From assembly GCA_024734555.1 (NCBI GenBank), contig JANPWX010000248.1, forward strand, positions 227,421 through 291,420: 64,000 nucleotides of DNA, given 5' to 3'. The stretch is from Trochalopteron elliotii (Eukaryota > Chordata > Aves > Passeriformes > Leiothrichidae). Both the position numbers and the translations under genes were made by a program. Below, piece by piece: positions 21,553 through 33,050 of the stretch; positions within the stretch are counted from its first letter, which is position 1, and the number at the start of each line of letters is the position of its first letter. A model generated the notes under the pieces. That model searched no databases and was not told the DNA's origin. It saw only the letters and a list, made by a program, of their open reading frames with translations.

Positions 21553-22253
21553 TTTATATGCCATAAAATGCTTTAATTATAGTAGCACTCCTTGCTCCCT
21601 AATAAACCCCTGCATTTTATTTTTTACAACCTATTTAAGCTCTGTTTTCTGTCAGTGTCAGGGGCCATGGTGGATGCACAGCAAAGCTTTCAAGACCTGA
21701 ACTGTGCTGATAACACCTGAGAACTGATTACTTTGAAAGGCTTGCAAAACGTCCCCACTCTGTTTCTTTAACAATGCCCTTGTTTTGCTGAAATTGTTCT
21801 GAGAACCATCCCTCTTGCTCTGGCTGCCTGCACTCAGACAGTTCAGCTTTTTGAAATGATAAGCAGTTTGCTCAGAGTGTGGCAGTTTAGGAAATCCAGA
21901 TTGCTTTTGCACGCCTGGCCCTCCCCGTGTGGTGCTGAGCACCAGGTTCAAAGGCAGAGCAGCCAGGGGCATGCAAGGAATACCTGGGAAGGCAGAAAAG
22001 CTGCTATTCAAAGAGAGAGAGGAGTTTATTCTGGGGGAGGTATCAAAGTGCTGGTTTCCTCTGAAGAGAGGAAATGTCCCAGGGGGGAGGTGGGTGCAGC
22101 CATCAGCTCCCACCAGTGTGTGTCACCTGCCTGCTGTCACCTGGCTGCTGTCACCTGCCAGCACCTGGGAAGGTGAAGCATTATCCAAGACTCCAGAAAG
22201 AAAGGAGGCTGGTGCAAACATAAAGGGCCAAACCTTTTGTTTAGAAACCTGGT
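21553..22253. other. Unannotated DNA between CR1 and duplication copy 2
   Basis: Nothing recognised except three imperfect copies of a GCTGTCACCTG motif at 22121-22160. Confidence 0.5.
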
Positions 22254-22401
22254 TTTGCTGCTGACAGGCTAAAGATCTCTGATTATGCTCTGCAGTTCCC
22301 AGCTCTCCAGTTAAAAGAACAAAAGTGAGAAGTGGCTGACAAATGGGAAGAATAAAGCTGGAGTGAATTCTGTGCAGGGGCTGCTCCAGGTGACATTTCT
22401 A
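22254..22401 (+). repeat. Dispersed duplication, copy 2 (148 bp)
   Basis: Direct-orientation partner of 20881-21028, offset by 1373 bp. The visible differences are A to T in GATC(A/T)CTG and G to C in GCT(G/C)TGCAG. The near-identity means a recent duplication or gene conversion, or an assembly artefact. Confidence 0.95.
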
Positions 22402-24498
22402 GAGGGAAACAAGGGCAGAATTCCCTGAAATTTGGTAGTTCCGTGATCTGATTTGCTGGTGGATGGCAGAGGCTCAGGGGTGCTCCTGGAGCTGTTCCCT
22501 GAAAATCTGAGCTGATCTGTGGAGGGTGGGCAAGTGGGGATTGCACAAACCAGAGCTGAGCTGGGCTGTCAGGGGCCTCCTAAAACTGGAAATCCTGCTG
22601 CACTGTCACAGCCTGCTCTGCACGTCGGGAAGGAGAGACAAAAGGCTTTTGGTGTTTTGGGTTATTTATTTTTTTTTTAAAGATCCCTTAATAAAATCTG
22701 TCTGGAAACCCCCTAAACTTGAGGTTCCCTAAGAGCTTCTTTTGGAGTTATTTTCTGCTTTCACCCCTTTGATTTATATCCATATTAACTGGTCTCCATT
22801 CTGCATAAGGAGGAGAATACTGAGATACCAGCTCTTCCCATGACACTTGGATGCCAGGAAGGGGCTGATATCCTGGGATGGGAAATGTGCAAAGACCCCC
22901 TGTGTTTGCAGAGGTTCCAGTGATGCCCCTCTGCCCTGTCCTGTCCTGCCCAGCTCCCACTTCCCCCAGCAGCTGGAATTGCCTGGTCTCTCCCTGCTCT
23001 CTGCTTCCAGCTGGCAGTTCTCCCTCACACAACCACTCCCCACACAACCTGCTCGTTTGAGGGCACATAAAAATACCAGTTGACACCCAGCAGTTGTGGT
23101 GTTTGCTTTACACTGATTAAAAACCACTTTATTAGGCTGTTAACCCCCAGGCCCTGGAGCTGCCTGGCCCCAGCTGCCTCGGGAAGCAACGATCCCATTG
23201 AAACAGAAATCCCTCCCCAGAGCCAGAGCAAGGCTGCACATCATTAGTAAAAGCTGGGAGCTCTGTGTCATTCTCCCACCCACCCTGGCAGGGATTTATC
23301 ACCACAAGCCTTCAGTCAGGACAAAGGACAGACCTGCTATTTTCTAATTGATGGGGTACCTATCCAAAACCCATCCTCACACTTAAATGGGATCCCAGGA
23401 ACACTGCGCCAGCCTGTGGAGATGGGGAGCTCATCAGGAGCTTTAATGCTTTCTGTATGCAGCAGAAAATGCCATTTGCAGAGCTTTCTCTCCAGTTCCA
23501 TCCATCTGCCTCTCCCAGCCATTCCCTTTGTTTCTTATTTATGGCTGTAATTTTGACGCCACAGTTACTGTACACGAGCTGCTGTATATTTCTCTTATTT
23601 GCTTTGAAATTGCTCTTTCCAGCTCATCTTGACAATCATTTATTTGCCCACAAAATAACCAGGCCCTGAACTATTTCCTGGCACCAATTTTGCAGAGCCC
23701 AATCACTTTTTTTTTTTTCCCTCTGTAATAGTGTAGATACATCCTTTATTATTGCATTTAAATGCTCATTAACAATTCATGGAATCTTAGGTGGCTGAAA
23801 AAACAGGTTCTGGAGCTAAATATTTCCAGAGAGTGTCTTTGCCCAGAGTCCTTCCCTGCAAGTGCAGGATTCCAACTGGAGGAGAGCATGGCTCCAAATT
23901 GGTGTTTTCAGGGTAATTACATTTTTTAATTAACAATATATTTAATCCATGCACAAAAGCAAGTGACACAGCTGCTCAGGGGCTGCTGTAATGGGCCAAC
24001 AATAATTTTGCACAGTTGCTCCTTTTACCAGCCTTTACATCACGGGCACTGGAGACTTTGATGATGAACACCCTGACCCTAAAGCATGGGGATGCTGTGG
24101 TTATGGCCTTCAGCACGAGCTTGGGCCCTTCTGAGTCCTCACCCAGCAAATTCTGGTCACACTGAGGTTGTGTTTAGGCTTAGTGACACATGAACACCCC
24201 CAGGACAGGATTTTTCCCTCATGGAGCACAGACAAGGATGAGGCAGGGAAAGGCTGTGACAACCTTTGCACCCACTGCTCAGGGCACTGACCCCAGGGCT
24301 CCCTGTGGCAGAGGGGATCCAGAGAGGAGGGTTTGGGATGATCTTCCCCTTTTGGGGCACTAAGGAATGTTCCTTTTCTGCTCAATTTCACTGAGTTCCA
24401 GTGTCTGGGTAAACAGCAGAAAGGCAACTGTTGACAGGTTAAAATTTTACTCTTCTCCCAAAGTCTCCAGTGCCTGTTTGTTCACCAATGAGTGAGAA
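22402..24498. other. Unannotated DNA
   Basis: No gene or known repeat is recognised. A T12 run lies at 23707-23718. The AT-rich stretch 23520-23960 is ORF-poor and could be constrained, but nothing shows it. Confidence 0.5.
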
Positions 24499-24780
24499 AA
24501 TCACAGATTTAAAGAATCTCCTGAGCTGGAAGGGATCTACAGGGACCACCCAGCCCAGCTCCTGTCCCTGCACAGACCCCCCAACAACCCCACCCTGGGC
24601 ATCCCTGGCAGAGCTGTCCAAAGGCTCCTGCAGCTCTGGCAGCCTCGGGGCTGTGCCCATTCCCTGGGGAGCCTGGGCAGTGCCAGCACCCTCTGGGGGA
24701 GAACCTTTCCCTGAAATCCCTCCCTAGCACAGCTCCAGCCATCCCCTGGGTCCTGTCACAGAGATCAGAGCTGTCCCCTC
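24499..24780 (-). mobile_element. CR1: CR1 LINE fragment, second subfamily
   Basis: GAGCTGGAAGGGATCTACAG, CCTGTCCCTGCACAGACCCC, CAACAACCCCACCCTGGGCA and AGAGCTGTCCAAAGGCTCCT are the reverse complement of a CR1 3' region of a subtype different from the element at 21.4 kb. The same subtype recurs at 34.6 and 60.7 kb. The right boundary is approximate. Confidence 0.88.
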
Positions 24781-25494
24781 AGGAGGAAGCTGCCGACCAC
24801 CGTGAGGCCTCCCCTCACCATCATCACCCTCACGACCTTTAAGTGAGCAGCCCTTACATTTTAAGCACTTCCCAAGCAACAGCTGAGCCTTTGAAAGCAG
24901 CAGCTGCTGCTCCGTTTCTGCCACAGACAGCAGGAGTGAGATGATGTGATACAGAGGCCTCGGGGGCCCTGACACTTCTTTGTCCTCTGTTGAAAAGCCG
25001 ATCAATTTGGAGACTCTCCCCAGGCCTCCGGCCTTTGTCTTGATCTCTTCTTCCTTTCCCTGTAGCACAGGGTTTCACACACACATCCCTCCCAGCACAG
25101 GGAGCTCAGGAAACACGTTTTTCCCTGGCTCCATCAGAACATCTTTTAGTGTTGACTGTGAGCAGTGACACCAGGGCTTTGACATCACAGGAGGAGCCTG
25201 TGAGCAGGGGAAATCCATGTGAGCAAGGGAAATCCATGTCTTCTTCCCATGGCTGTCATGCAGTGCAAACCCCATAATATCCCCTGCAAGACATACTCTA
25301 CAGTGACAGGGTTAAAGGAAATAAAGAAATTTCTGGTGTTTTTCTCCCAGGGAGGAGGGTTGATCCTCACCAGACTCCTGTCCTGGGAGGGCAGAAGGGA
25401 GGGTTTGACCTCATCTGTCAGCCCCTGTGTATGACAGACATCAGCATGAGGAGAAACAAGAGCAGCAGCTCTGTGTTCAGCACTGGGAGCAGTG
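24781..25494. other. Unannotated DNA with a 19-bp tandem pair
   Basis: GTGAGCA(G/A)GGGAAATCCAT is repeated head to tail at 25200-25237. Nothing else is recognised. Confidence 0.5.
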
Positions 25495-25740
25495 GAAGTC
25501 CCTGGAGGGGAAACCCAGCAGGGAGCAGGATGGGCAGGGTGTGATGGAAATCCCAGGAGAGAAACCCAGCAGGGAGCAGGATAGGGAGGAGAAGGTGTGA
25601 TGGAAATCCCTGGAGAGGAAGTCCAGCAGGGAGCAGGATGGGCAGGAGAAGGTGTGATGGAAGCCCAGCAGGGAGCAGGATGGGCAGGAGAAGGTGTGAT
25701 GGAAGCCCAGCAGGGAGCAGGATGGGCAGAGTGTGAGGGC
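25495..25740. repeat. Minisatellite with 42-57 bp units
   Basis: The core CAGCAGGGAGCAGGAT recurs at 25516, 25567, 25624, 25666 and 25708, with spacings of 51, 57, 42 and 42 bp. The last two units are nearly identical and look like the newest duplication. The longer units carry an extra AAATCCC(A/T)GGAGA(G)GAA insert. A 150-codon minus-strand ORF (25418-25870) that reads repeated PILLPAG blocks is only a by-product. Confidence 0.95.
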
Positions 25741-27404
25741 TGAGGGAAGGAGGCTCCAGCTGCTGCTGCTGCAGGAGGCCCATCCTGAGGGCTGGAAGCA
25801 CAGGTGAGGTGGAAGAGTTGTCACCAGAGGTTTTTTGGTGTGGGTAGACCAAACCTGTGAAAGCTACCAAGAGCTGGGTCCTGTCCTTAGATCAGCCTGA
25901 TTCTCCTGATGATCCTGGATGATTTCAGCTGGCAAAGGAGAAATCTCAGGGAATTTCTGCTCATCCCTCGTGGGCTCTTGCCATCCCTCTGTCCATCCCG
26001 TGGGCACAGGGGATGTGAGCCAATGCACACACAGGAGTGAGGGCTCTGTGCAGGGCCTTGTGCTCAGCCCCTCCCCAGTGGGGCTCATCCCCATGGAACT
26101 GGAGCTCAGCAAGTGTATATAATAGTAATAAACCACACCAATAATTCTGTTTCAGGTCAATGGCTGCTACAGCTGAGCCAAAGTGGCCTGGGCAAAGGCA
26201 GAAATGGCCACCACAATGAGCATGAGTAGCTTGGAGAGGGAACAGAGCAATGGGGTGCTGATTGTGCCACAGCTGAATTGCCAATACAATTTCATTTATT
26301 CTTGAGGTTAGCTTGAAGCAACTGGTTTTGAAAGGGGTACTGGATGCCTTAAATGGCAAATATTTTTACAGTAATTAGGGAAGACACACATGGGGAGATG
26401 CCAAGCTTCCCACTCATTTTCTTCTCCTTATAAATCTTGTGATGAGACAGGGTGGTACCCACTGAGCTGCGCCCAGGTTTGAGCTGTGCCATCCTGGAGC
26501 TGTCCTTGGCACCCAAACCAGCAGCAGTGGGGAGGAGACTGCAGACCTGGCTGGTGGCCCTGGCAGCAGTCACTGCCCCAAGCTCAGAGTGAGCCTTTCC
26601 TTCAGACACCCCATGGAACTGCTGGAAGGCCAAAGCATGGCTGGGAAGGGAAAGCAGAAGCTCTCAAAGATATTCACAGTGATTTCCAGAACCAAAGTAA
26701 TTTCATTTGAAGAATTCAAACTTTGAATATTTATCGAAAGAAATAACACCTTCTTCAATGCCATTTTTATAACAGCATTAGTGGCAGAGAAGAGAATGTA
26801 TAAAAAATGAAATGAGATTATTGCTTGGCTTAGGTGTGTAACAGAGTTGCTGTCACAGCATTTCTCATATTGAAACCAAAGTCCCAAGCTGGCCCTTCTT
26901 CCACAAGCCCAGAGCTTGACCCACAGATGTGCTGGAGCCCCATGGGCTGGGATGGACACACGGCTTCCATGCTGATCCATCAGTGTGACTGTAACCATCC
27001 CTTCTCCAGCCCAGAAACTGTGCCTAGCTCAACTTTGGCTTGTTTTCCCACTTCTCTGGTGAGGAACCAACAAAAATAATCAACAGTCAGACAGATTGGT
27101 GCTTTGCAGCCACTGCAAACTCTCTTTTTAGGCTGTTAGCAAGAACCCCCAAAGCCTCACTCCTTGCTTTTGTCTTGTGTAGATACCACTTGTCATGGAA
27201 AGGGCCTTTCATCTCAACAGGACTTTTAACTTCAAATGTGTCAGATCTTTAAAGAACTGGAAAACATTAACAGGCAAGGAGAAACTTTATTCTAATTTGT
27301 TAGATGTGAGAGAAAAAGGAGGATGCAGCCATTTCAATGAGCAGAGGCTGTGTTTGGATGGAGGCTCCTGTTCCTAAAGCATCACTGGGTTCTTTCTTCC
27401 CAAA
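25741..27404. other. Unannotated DNA
   Basis: No gene or known repeat is recognised. ORFs are short and overlapping. Confidence 0.5.
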
Positions 27405-27570
27405 GGTTCACTGAGGCCCTGGCACAGGGTGCCCAGAGAAGCTGTGGCTGCCTCTGCATCCCTGGGAGTGTCCAAGGCCAGGGTGGACATGGGGGCTTGG
27501 AGCAGCCTGGGCTAGGGGAAGGTGTCCCTGCCCATGGGACAGGACTTTTCCAAGCCAAAGCATCCTGGGA
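27405..27570 (+). mobile_element. CR1: CR1 LINE fragment (3' end)
   Basis: AGGCCCTGGCACAGGGTGCC, CAGAGAAGCTGTGGCTGCCT, GGCTTGGAGCAGCCTGGGCT and GGAAGGTGTCCCTGCCCATG follow the CR1 3' order on the plus strand. It ends near AAGCATCCTGGGA. Truncated at the 5' side, about 165 bp. Confidence 0.92.
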
Positions 27571-28233
27571 CTCCCAGGGCCATGAGCCACCAGCAAATCC
27601 AGCCTGGTCACAGCTGTTGTTCCCAAGGAGGAGTGGCCAGGCTGTGCTGTACCATTGCTGGGTGTGTTTGAACCTGCCATAGTTTTGCTGTTGATATTCC
27701 ACACTGAACTGAGACCCAGCAGGCTGGGAGGAGAGGCTGTCCCAAAGGACAGAGCTGCTGCTCCAGCTAACGAGTCTGGAGTCATTAACAGACACAGGGA
27801 GGTCACAGTCACACTGCAAAGGAAGTTCTTTCTTGTGCCTGCTCCAAGGACCAGCTTCTAAAGTGGTTTTGTGACTGTTGTTTGTTTATCCAAAGCTGAA
27901 AAGGCTCTTTGATGTAGCCATATGCCATGTGGAATTCAAGATCCTTAGTCAAAAACCAGAAGGGAATTATTATTTCCTGCCTTGTTCTGAAGTTGAAGTG
28001 AAGAGGCATCTTAGGCACAAGCTGCAGAGCCAACTCCAGCTCTGGTTTCTTTCAGCTTTACCAAAATTGGCCCAGCAGGGTGCCTGGCTCACGGTGGGGA
28101 ATCCTAAATCCTGTCAGGGTATTTATGTGAGGAACAGTCTCCTTTTGGAGAGTCAGCTCTGAACATGGGGAGAGATTTTGCTGTCATGTGTTAGACCCTG
28201 ATGATACAAGTTAGAGCTGTGCTGAGCCAGGGG
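27571..28233. other. Unannotated DNA
   Basis: Nothing recognised. Confidence 0.5.
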
Positions 28234-28237
28234 ATTA

Positions 28238-28263
28238 AAAAAAAAAAAAAAAAAAAAAAAAAG
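28238..28263. repeat. Poly(A) run
   Basis: About 25 uninterrupted A residues. No retroposed gene body is visible upstream, so I do not call a processed pseudogene. Confidence 0.97.
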
Positions 28264-28559
28264 ATGACAGGAAATAAAGATATTTTTCTGAATTTTCTTC
28301 ACTCTGAAAGATTCACTTTGGGCACTGAATACAGAGCCCCTGCACTAGAATATAACTGGAGATATTTAACTCCTGGCTCCTTCCACACTCACAGGCAAGG
28401 GAGTTATTACTCTGCAGTCTTTCTCTACTTATCACTCTGTTTGAAGTCACATCACCTGGAGTCAAGTGGATGTCTCAGTCTTCATTTTTGTAATATTTTA
28501 CTCTCTGTCCTTGCACAGAATGCTTGAAATATAACAGTAAATGGAGGTTAGGAGGAGAG
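28264..28559. other. Unannotated DNA after the poly(A) run
   Basis: AT-rich sequence with no recognised element. Confidence 0.4.
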
Positions 28560-29190
28560 TAGGCAAATAAAAACCTAACTGCCAATGGATGCTAAGAAGG
28601 ACCCAAAGCATATTTTAATTTTTAAATCACTCATCATTTGAAGGGGAGAATAAACTGATTCACGATTTTTGGATGCTCAGGATCAGCAAAAGCATCATTA
28701 ATCTCTTGTCTCCCTTATGCCTCTGCAAAATTGTATTAATAAGGCAGCATTTACCCGCTGCAGACTGAGTGCTTTGTGCACTCGTGTAGGGCCTGGTGGA
28801 GAAGGGTCCTCACAGCCTTCAATTAGGCCTTAATGCAACATAAATGACAAACCTTGCTGTTATTGCCAAGGTTAAAATTATTAAACACTCTTCATCTGCA
28901 TTTTCAGTGACAGAAACACGAGTGAACATCCACACTCTCAGGCAGCAAACAACCACGTTTTAAACTCTACAAGGGAGTCATTTTAATAAGTCAAGTTTCT
29001 CAAAGCAAAATTATCATAATGAGTGAGGAGCAAGGTGAGTGTAATTGGAGTGACGTGAAATGCAGAAAACTAATTAATTTTCTCCTGCAAGGTCAGGGAA
29101 AGGTCACAGAGAGGCAACAGAGATAGTGGTAGAGGATGCAAAGTGCTGTAAATATTTAAATGGCTCCCACAAATCCCTGATTTATCCATG
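28560..29190. promoter_or_regulatory. Strongest candidate conserved non-coding element
   Basis: For about 630 bp there is no transposon, microsatellite or ORF of 60 codons. The block is AT-rich and packed with TAAT-type cores (CATCATTAATCTC, TTGTATTAATAAGG, CAATTAGGCCTTAATG, ACTAATTAATTTTC), TTATTA and E-box-like motifs, with isolated CpGs such as GTGACGTG. Freedom from repeats, absence of ORFs and homeodomain-type site density are typical of deeply conserved enhancers. Conservation itself was not tested. Confidence 0.3.
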
Positions 29191-30570
29191 AACATTAAAG
29201 TGTTCTGTCTTTGGAGTGGCAGCAACGTGTCTCAGCAGTTCCTGTGCTTTGAACACAAAGCACATCCCAGCTTGTGGATAGGAGTGGTTTGGGGCTTTAT
29301 GGAGGAGCACAGGCAGTAAAGAGAGGGGGTGGGAAGAGGGCTGGCCATGGGCTGTGGGGTGTTTCAGCTCCAGGCTCCAGCCTGGCCCAGGTCAGGGATG
29401 GGCAGTCAGTACTGGCTGATGGCCCTTCAGGAGCTCGTGTGGAACGAGGAGGTGGCTCCAGCCCACTTCCCTGGTGGCCAAGTGTCCTTCCCATCAGAGC
29501 CACCTCCTGCCCTGGCAGCCCCTGGCTCTCAGGAGTGTCCTCTGGCTGTGGAGGGACATCCCTGCAGCACAGAGAGCTGGTCTGAGAGGTTTGACAGCAG
29601 TTTTGTGGTTCCCTGCAGACAGGGCTGGTGCTGCAGCTGAGCTGCTCCAGGGACTGACACCAGCCCGGGTTCCTCAGAAGTGGTGTGAACACAGCACTCC
29701 CTGCTTTCCCTGGAGCAGCACTTCCAGATTCCAGCTGTAGCAGATGGGGGCCCTGTTCTGCCAGGACATCCTGGTGGTCACAAGCTGAGCACTGTCATCC
29801 TGTGACACGCCAGGGCCTCCTGAGGCCTGAGCACAGGGCACTGATGGCTGGGGGGACCAGCATCCTGCTCCTCACACAGCCCTGCAGAGGCTTCTGCTGC
29901 TCCCCAGGAGGTGGGGTGGGGCTTTCTGGAGAAGTTTGGCTTTCTCCTAACTGGCTGCACCTCCCTGAGGAGTTGGGTGTCACAGATGTTTGATGGCTTG
30001 TGCAGGACACAGCTGTGACCCACAGAGCAGGGAAAGGGAGAACATGGCTGGGGGGGCACGTGGAGAATGTGTTTGGGGTTAGGGATGAGGGTGGTGGACA
30101 AAGGAAATATCCATCATGGTGTGGTCAGTCAGGACCTGCAGCTGAGAACCCAAATTGCTCCCTTCCCCCTGGAGCACCTCTGTTAGTGTTTCTCTCGAGT
30201 TTAATTCAGCAGCTCCATGGAAACACTTCCCCCAAGGCCTTCAGTGGCTGATGTGTCTGTGGCCTGCCTGGGACTCCAAGAATTCTGGTGTGCCCAGGCC
30301 ATGGGGCTGAGCAGGCTGATGGAATGGTTTGGAATTTGGGCTGCCCACCCTCCTGATGCCAAAATTCTCTTACGGGGTACAACCCCTCCAAATGCAGCCC
30401 TCACACCCTGCTGACCAGGGCTGTCCTCCCGTGCTGATGCACCTCTGGACCTTCCAAAGCTGAACCTGCCTTTGGTATCTGAGTCACACAGGGAAAACAC
30501 CTGGAAGAGGTGGGAGTTGGCCAACCTGAAGCAACTCTAAACCTAAGGCTGTGGGAAACCCCTCTCTAGT
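29191..30570. other. Unannotated GC-richer DNA
   Basis: ORFs of 100-130 codons overlap on both strands near 29274-29692 and show no family signature. No repeat is recognised. The last six bases, TCTAGT (30565-30570), recur at 30911-30916. Confidence 0.5.
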
Positions 30571-30910
30571 TGTGGTGAGTAGTAAAGGTTCGTGGGAGTT
30601 TGCATGTTAATGAAGTTATTCCATATAAGGTTATGTTTTTATGATTGGTCAGTGATGTTGTACAAATATGGTTGTGTTCCCAGTTCGAGTTTCTGATTGG
30701 CCCCTCACCCTCAGACCTAGCCTATATATTGTCATGTTTTCCTCACTTCTGAGTCTTTGAAGGAGCCCCATGTGAAAGGCTTATTTCTTTGTTTTGCTGT
30801 TAAAGTCTTTGCTTTTCAGGCTCTCTTTGTCGTTCCCATTTCTTGGTCATCAGTGTCAGTGACTCCTGTTGGCAGGAACATCCCAGCCCTTGTCCCTCTG
30901 CTGACAAGGA
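30571..30910 (+). mobile_element. LTR-like element, plus strand
   Basis: The unit starts TGTGGTGAGT. It contains two CCAAT-type motifs in reverse (ATTGG), a TATA box (CCTATATATTG at about 30720-30730) and a TTAAAGTC stretch about 75 bp later, as in an LTR with U3, R and U5. TCTAGT occurs directly before it and again at 30911-30916, which would fit a 6-bp target-site duplication. The 3' end then reads AAGGA and not CA, so the true right edge may instead be near AGGAACA at about 30880-30886. Confidence 0.5.
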
Positions 30911-30916
30911 TCTAGT

Positions 30917-31391
30917 TGCTATAAACTACTCAAACCCAGGCAGGAATGAGTAAATAAAATTTAATTTGAACCCATTAAAAGTTACAAAGCAAAGGGGGGG
31001 GAACAGTGCTGGGAATTTGATGGGAGTCCTGTCCACCAGAGGCTCAGCTCACAAAATGGCATCTCTGCGTTTTCTACCCTGAGCCTCATTAATATTCATA
31101 AGCAGTCTTTATATCTCCTCCTCATTGGTGGAGCCCTTCTCATCTCTTGATTTTTGGTGTGATGTTCCTGTGCCAGGTCTCCCAGCAACATGTGCCCTCC
31201 ACTCCCTGCAGCCTCTTACAAGGAGCATCGAAACTATACTGGAACAACAAAAAAAATATCAAAAGACCTGTAAACCCCAACAAAACTTCTCCCCACCATA
31301 CTCAACAACCCTTTCTCATTTGCACAAGCCAATCACCACCCCTTATTCATAATACAGTGCTGCTCCCCACAGCTGGACCTGGGCAGTGACA
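30917..31391 (-). mobile_element. LTR-like element, minus strand
   Basis: Read on the minus strand the unit begins TGTCACTGCC (from 31391) and ends TTTATAGCA (at 30917). It has a TATA box (GATATAAAG at about 31110-31118), an ATTAAA signal (30960-30965) about 150 bp downstream, and a short U5. No matching target-site duplication is found, so the edges are tentative. It abuts the plus-strand LTR-like unit. Confidence 0.4.
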
Positions 31392-33014
31392 GAAAACACC
31401 TCCGGACTCTCCCTCTGCACACACTGAAATCTGCAGAGCTGTCAGAGTTAAAGAAATCGTGCCCACATTTTTTGTTGCCGGTTCAGAGGAATTTCAGATG
31501 CACCCAGACAGCCAGAACTCCTTGATCTCTGTGTCACACACATTGTCACCTTGGTCCCTGCACTGGGATAAATGTGTCTTGGTGCTGGTGAGCATGTGAC
31601 TGTGAGAGAGCATCAAACCAAATGTTGCCCTAAGATCACACACTGAATTTTATTACCCTAAATTTCCCTAGAAGGACACTCATCCCTCAGGAAGATTTCT
31701 TGCTCACAATGTTAAATTCATGTGGCTCCAGTGAGAGAATAACAAGGCACTTGACATCTCCCAGTTTCAGAATAACTTTGGAGCATCTGTTTTCACTCAT
31801 TTAATTTCCCTGTCCCAGAGGGGACCCAGCCAAATGGCCAAGCTTGCCTGTGCTCAGGGCTGACATGATGTGATCTGAAGAGGAGTTGTGTGCGGCTTCT
31901 GTGCTGCTGCTGAAGTTGGATTCATTAGCCAGTTTCCCCCCAGAGTTTTCAGAAAGTTTCTGCTGTGTTTGAAGGATAATTGCCATCCCTTGGTCTCAGG
32001 GGAGGAAGAAACAAAGGACTTTGTGTTCCCCTTTTGATTCAAACTCAAAGAGAGACAGAGGCACGAAAAAATAGCAGGTCCAGGGAATTCTTCAGTAGCA
32101 TGTTAATGGCTCTGCACTGGAAATAATGTGTGGGGTACCACAGGGATCCTGCCTGGGGAGGGAGGGGACAGTCAGGACTGCCAGCTCCTCTCCTGGATAA
32201 AATGTCCCTGTACTTGTACCTCTCAGGGAATGTGTGACTGGCAGCCAAGTTTTCCAGAGCAATGGTTTTGAAGGTATTTCTGTGTGTACTGCCAGAGATT
32301 CACACACCTGAATGCCTCTGGCATCCTCCTGCCATCACATCCCTCTCCTTTCAGCCTGCACAGCCCCAGGGGGGGGCTCACTCCACACCTACCAGGGATA
32401 AATGACCTGCAAAGATTAGAAAACACCCAAGGAAAGCCAATGCTCATTTTGCAGTGTCCTGTTTCTCTCCCTCTGCATCAGGCCAATGATTTCACTGATG
32501 GGATCTCTGCTAGGGCACCTTGGTCCATCCAGCTGGGCCCTCCCTTCCAGCTGCAGTCCTGGAGGAGCAAGGATCCTCCCCATCCATGTGAGTTGTGCAG
32601 AGGGACCCAGATGTGACCTCTCTTCCCAAAGGAGCCAGTTCCAGTCCCAGGGCTCCCTCTGCTCCAAATCTCCAGCTCTTTCAGCCTCACCTTTCCCCTT
32701 CCCTGGTCTGTGCAGGGAATGAGCTGCTCCCAGGTTATCCCATGGGTGCTGCCCAGCTGGGAGCACTCCCAGGTTATCCCAGGTGCTGGGGATGGGTGCA
32801 AGTCCCCATTTCATGCCCAAAACCTCTGCTGCCTTTCAAATGAAGCCAGTGTGACATTGTGTGTTCTGCAGCTTGGTCCCCTCCCAAGGAGAGGCTCACA
32901 GATCTGTTCCCAAACACAAGCAATGAGTAATTGAATGTATTTCCAGCTCTGGATCATGACAAACCCAAAATGAAAAGAAGGAAAGAATCTTACACCCTCT
33001 TACACCTTACACCC
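31392..33014. other. Unannotated DNA
   Basis: No gene or repeat is recognised. ORFs up to 134 codons overlap on both strands near 32.4-32.9 kb and are likely chance. CCCAGGTTATCCCA occurs twice (32737 and 32769 areas). Three CTTACACC-type copies precede the hairpin at 33.0 kb. Confidence 0.5.
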
Positions 33015-33050
33015 TTTTTAATTACTGATTTTGGCATCAGTAATTAAAAA
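33015..33050. repeat. Perfect 15-bp inverted repeat (hairpin)
   Basis: Left arm 33015-33029 (TTTTTAATTACTGAT) is the exact reverse complement of 33036-33050, with a 6-nt loop, TTTGGC. The plus strand ends the stem in an A run and the minus strand would end it in a T run. It could be a remnant palindrome of a small DNA transposon. Nothing supports a specific RNA product. Confidence 0.9.

Noticed and set aside
25418..25870. 150-codon minus-strand ORF with leucine-rich repeated blocks
   Set aside because: The repeats are the 42-57 bp minisatellite in translation, and one unit spacing (51 bp versus 42/57 bp) only happens to keep the frame.
28234..28263. Processed pseudogene with poly(A) tail
   Set aside because: No recognisable gene body upstream and no target-site duplication seen.
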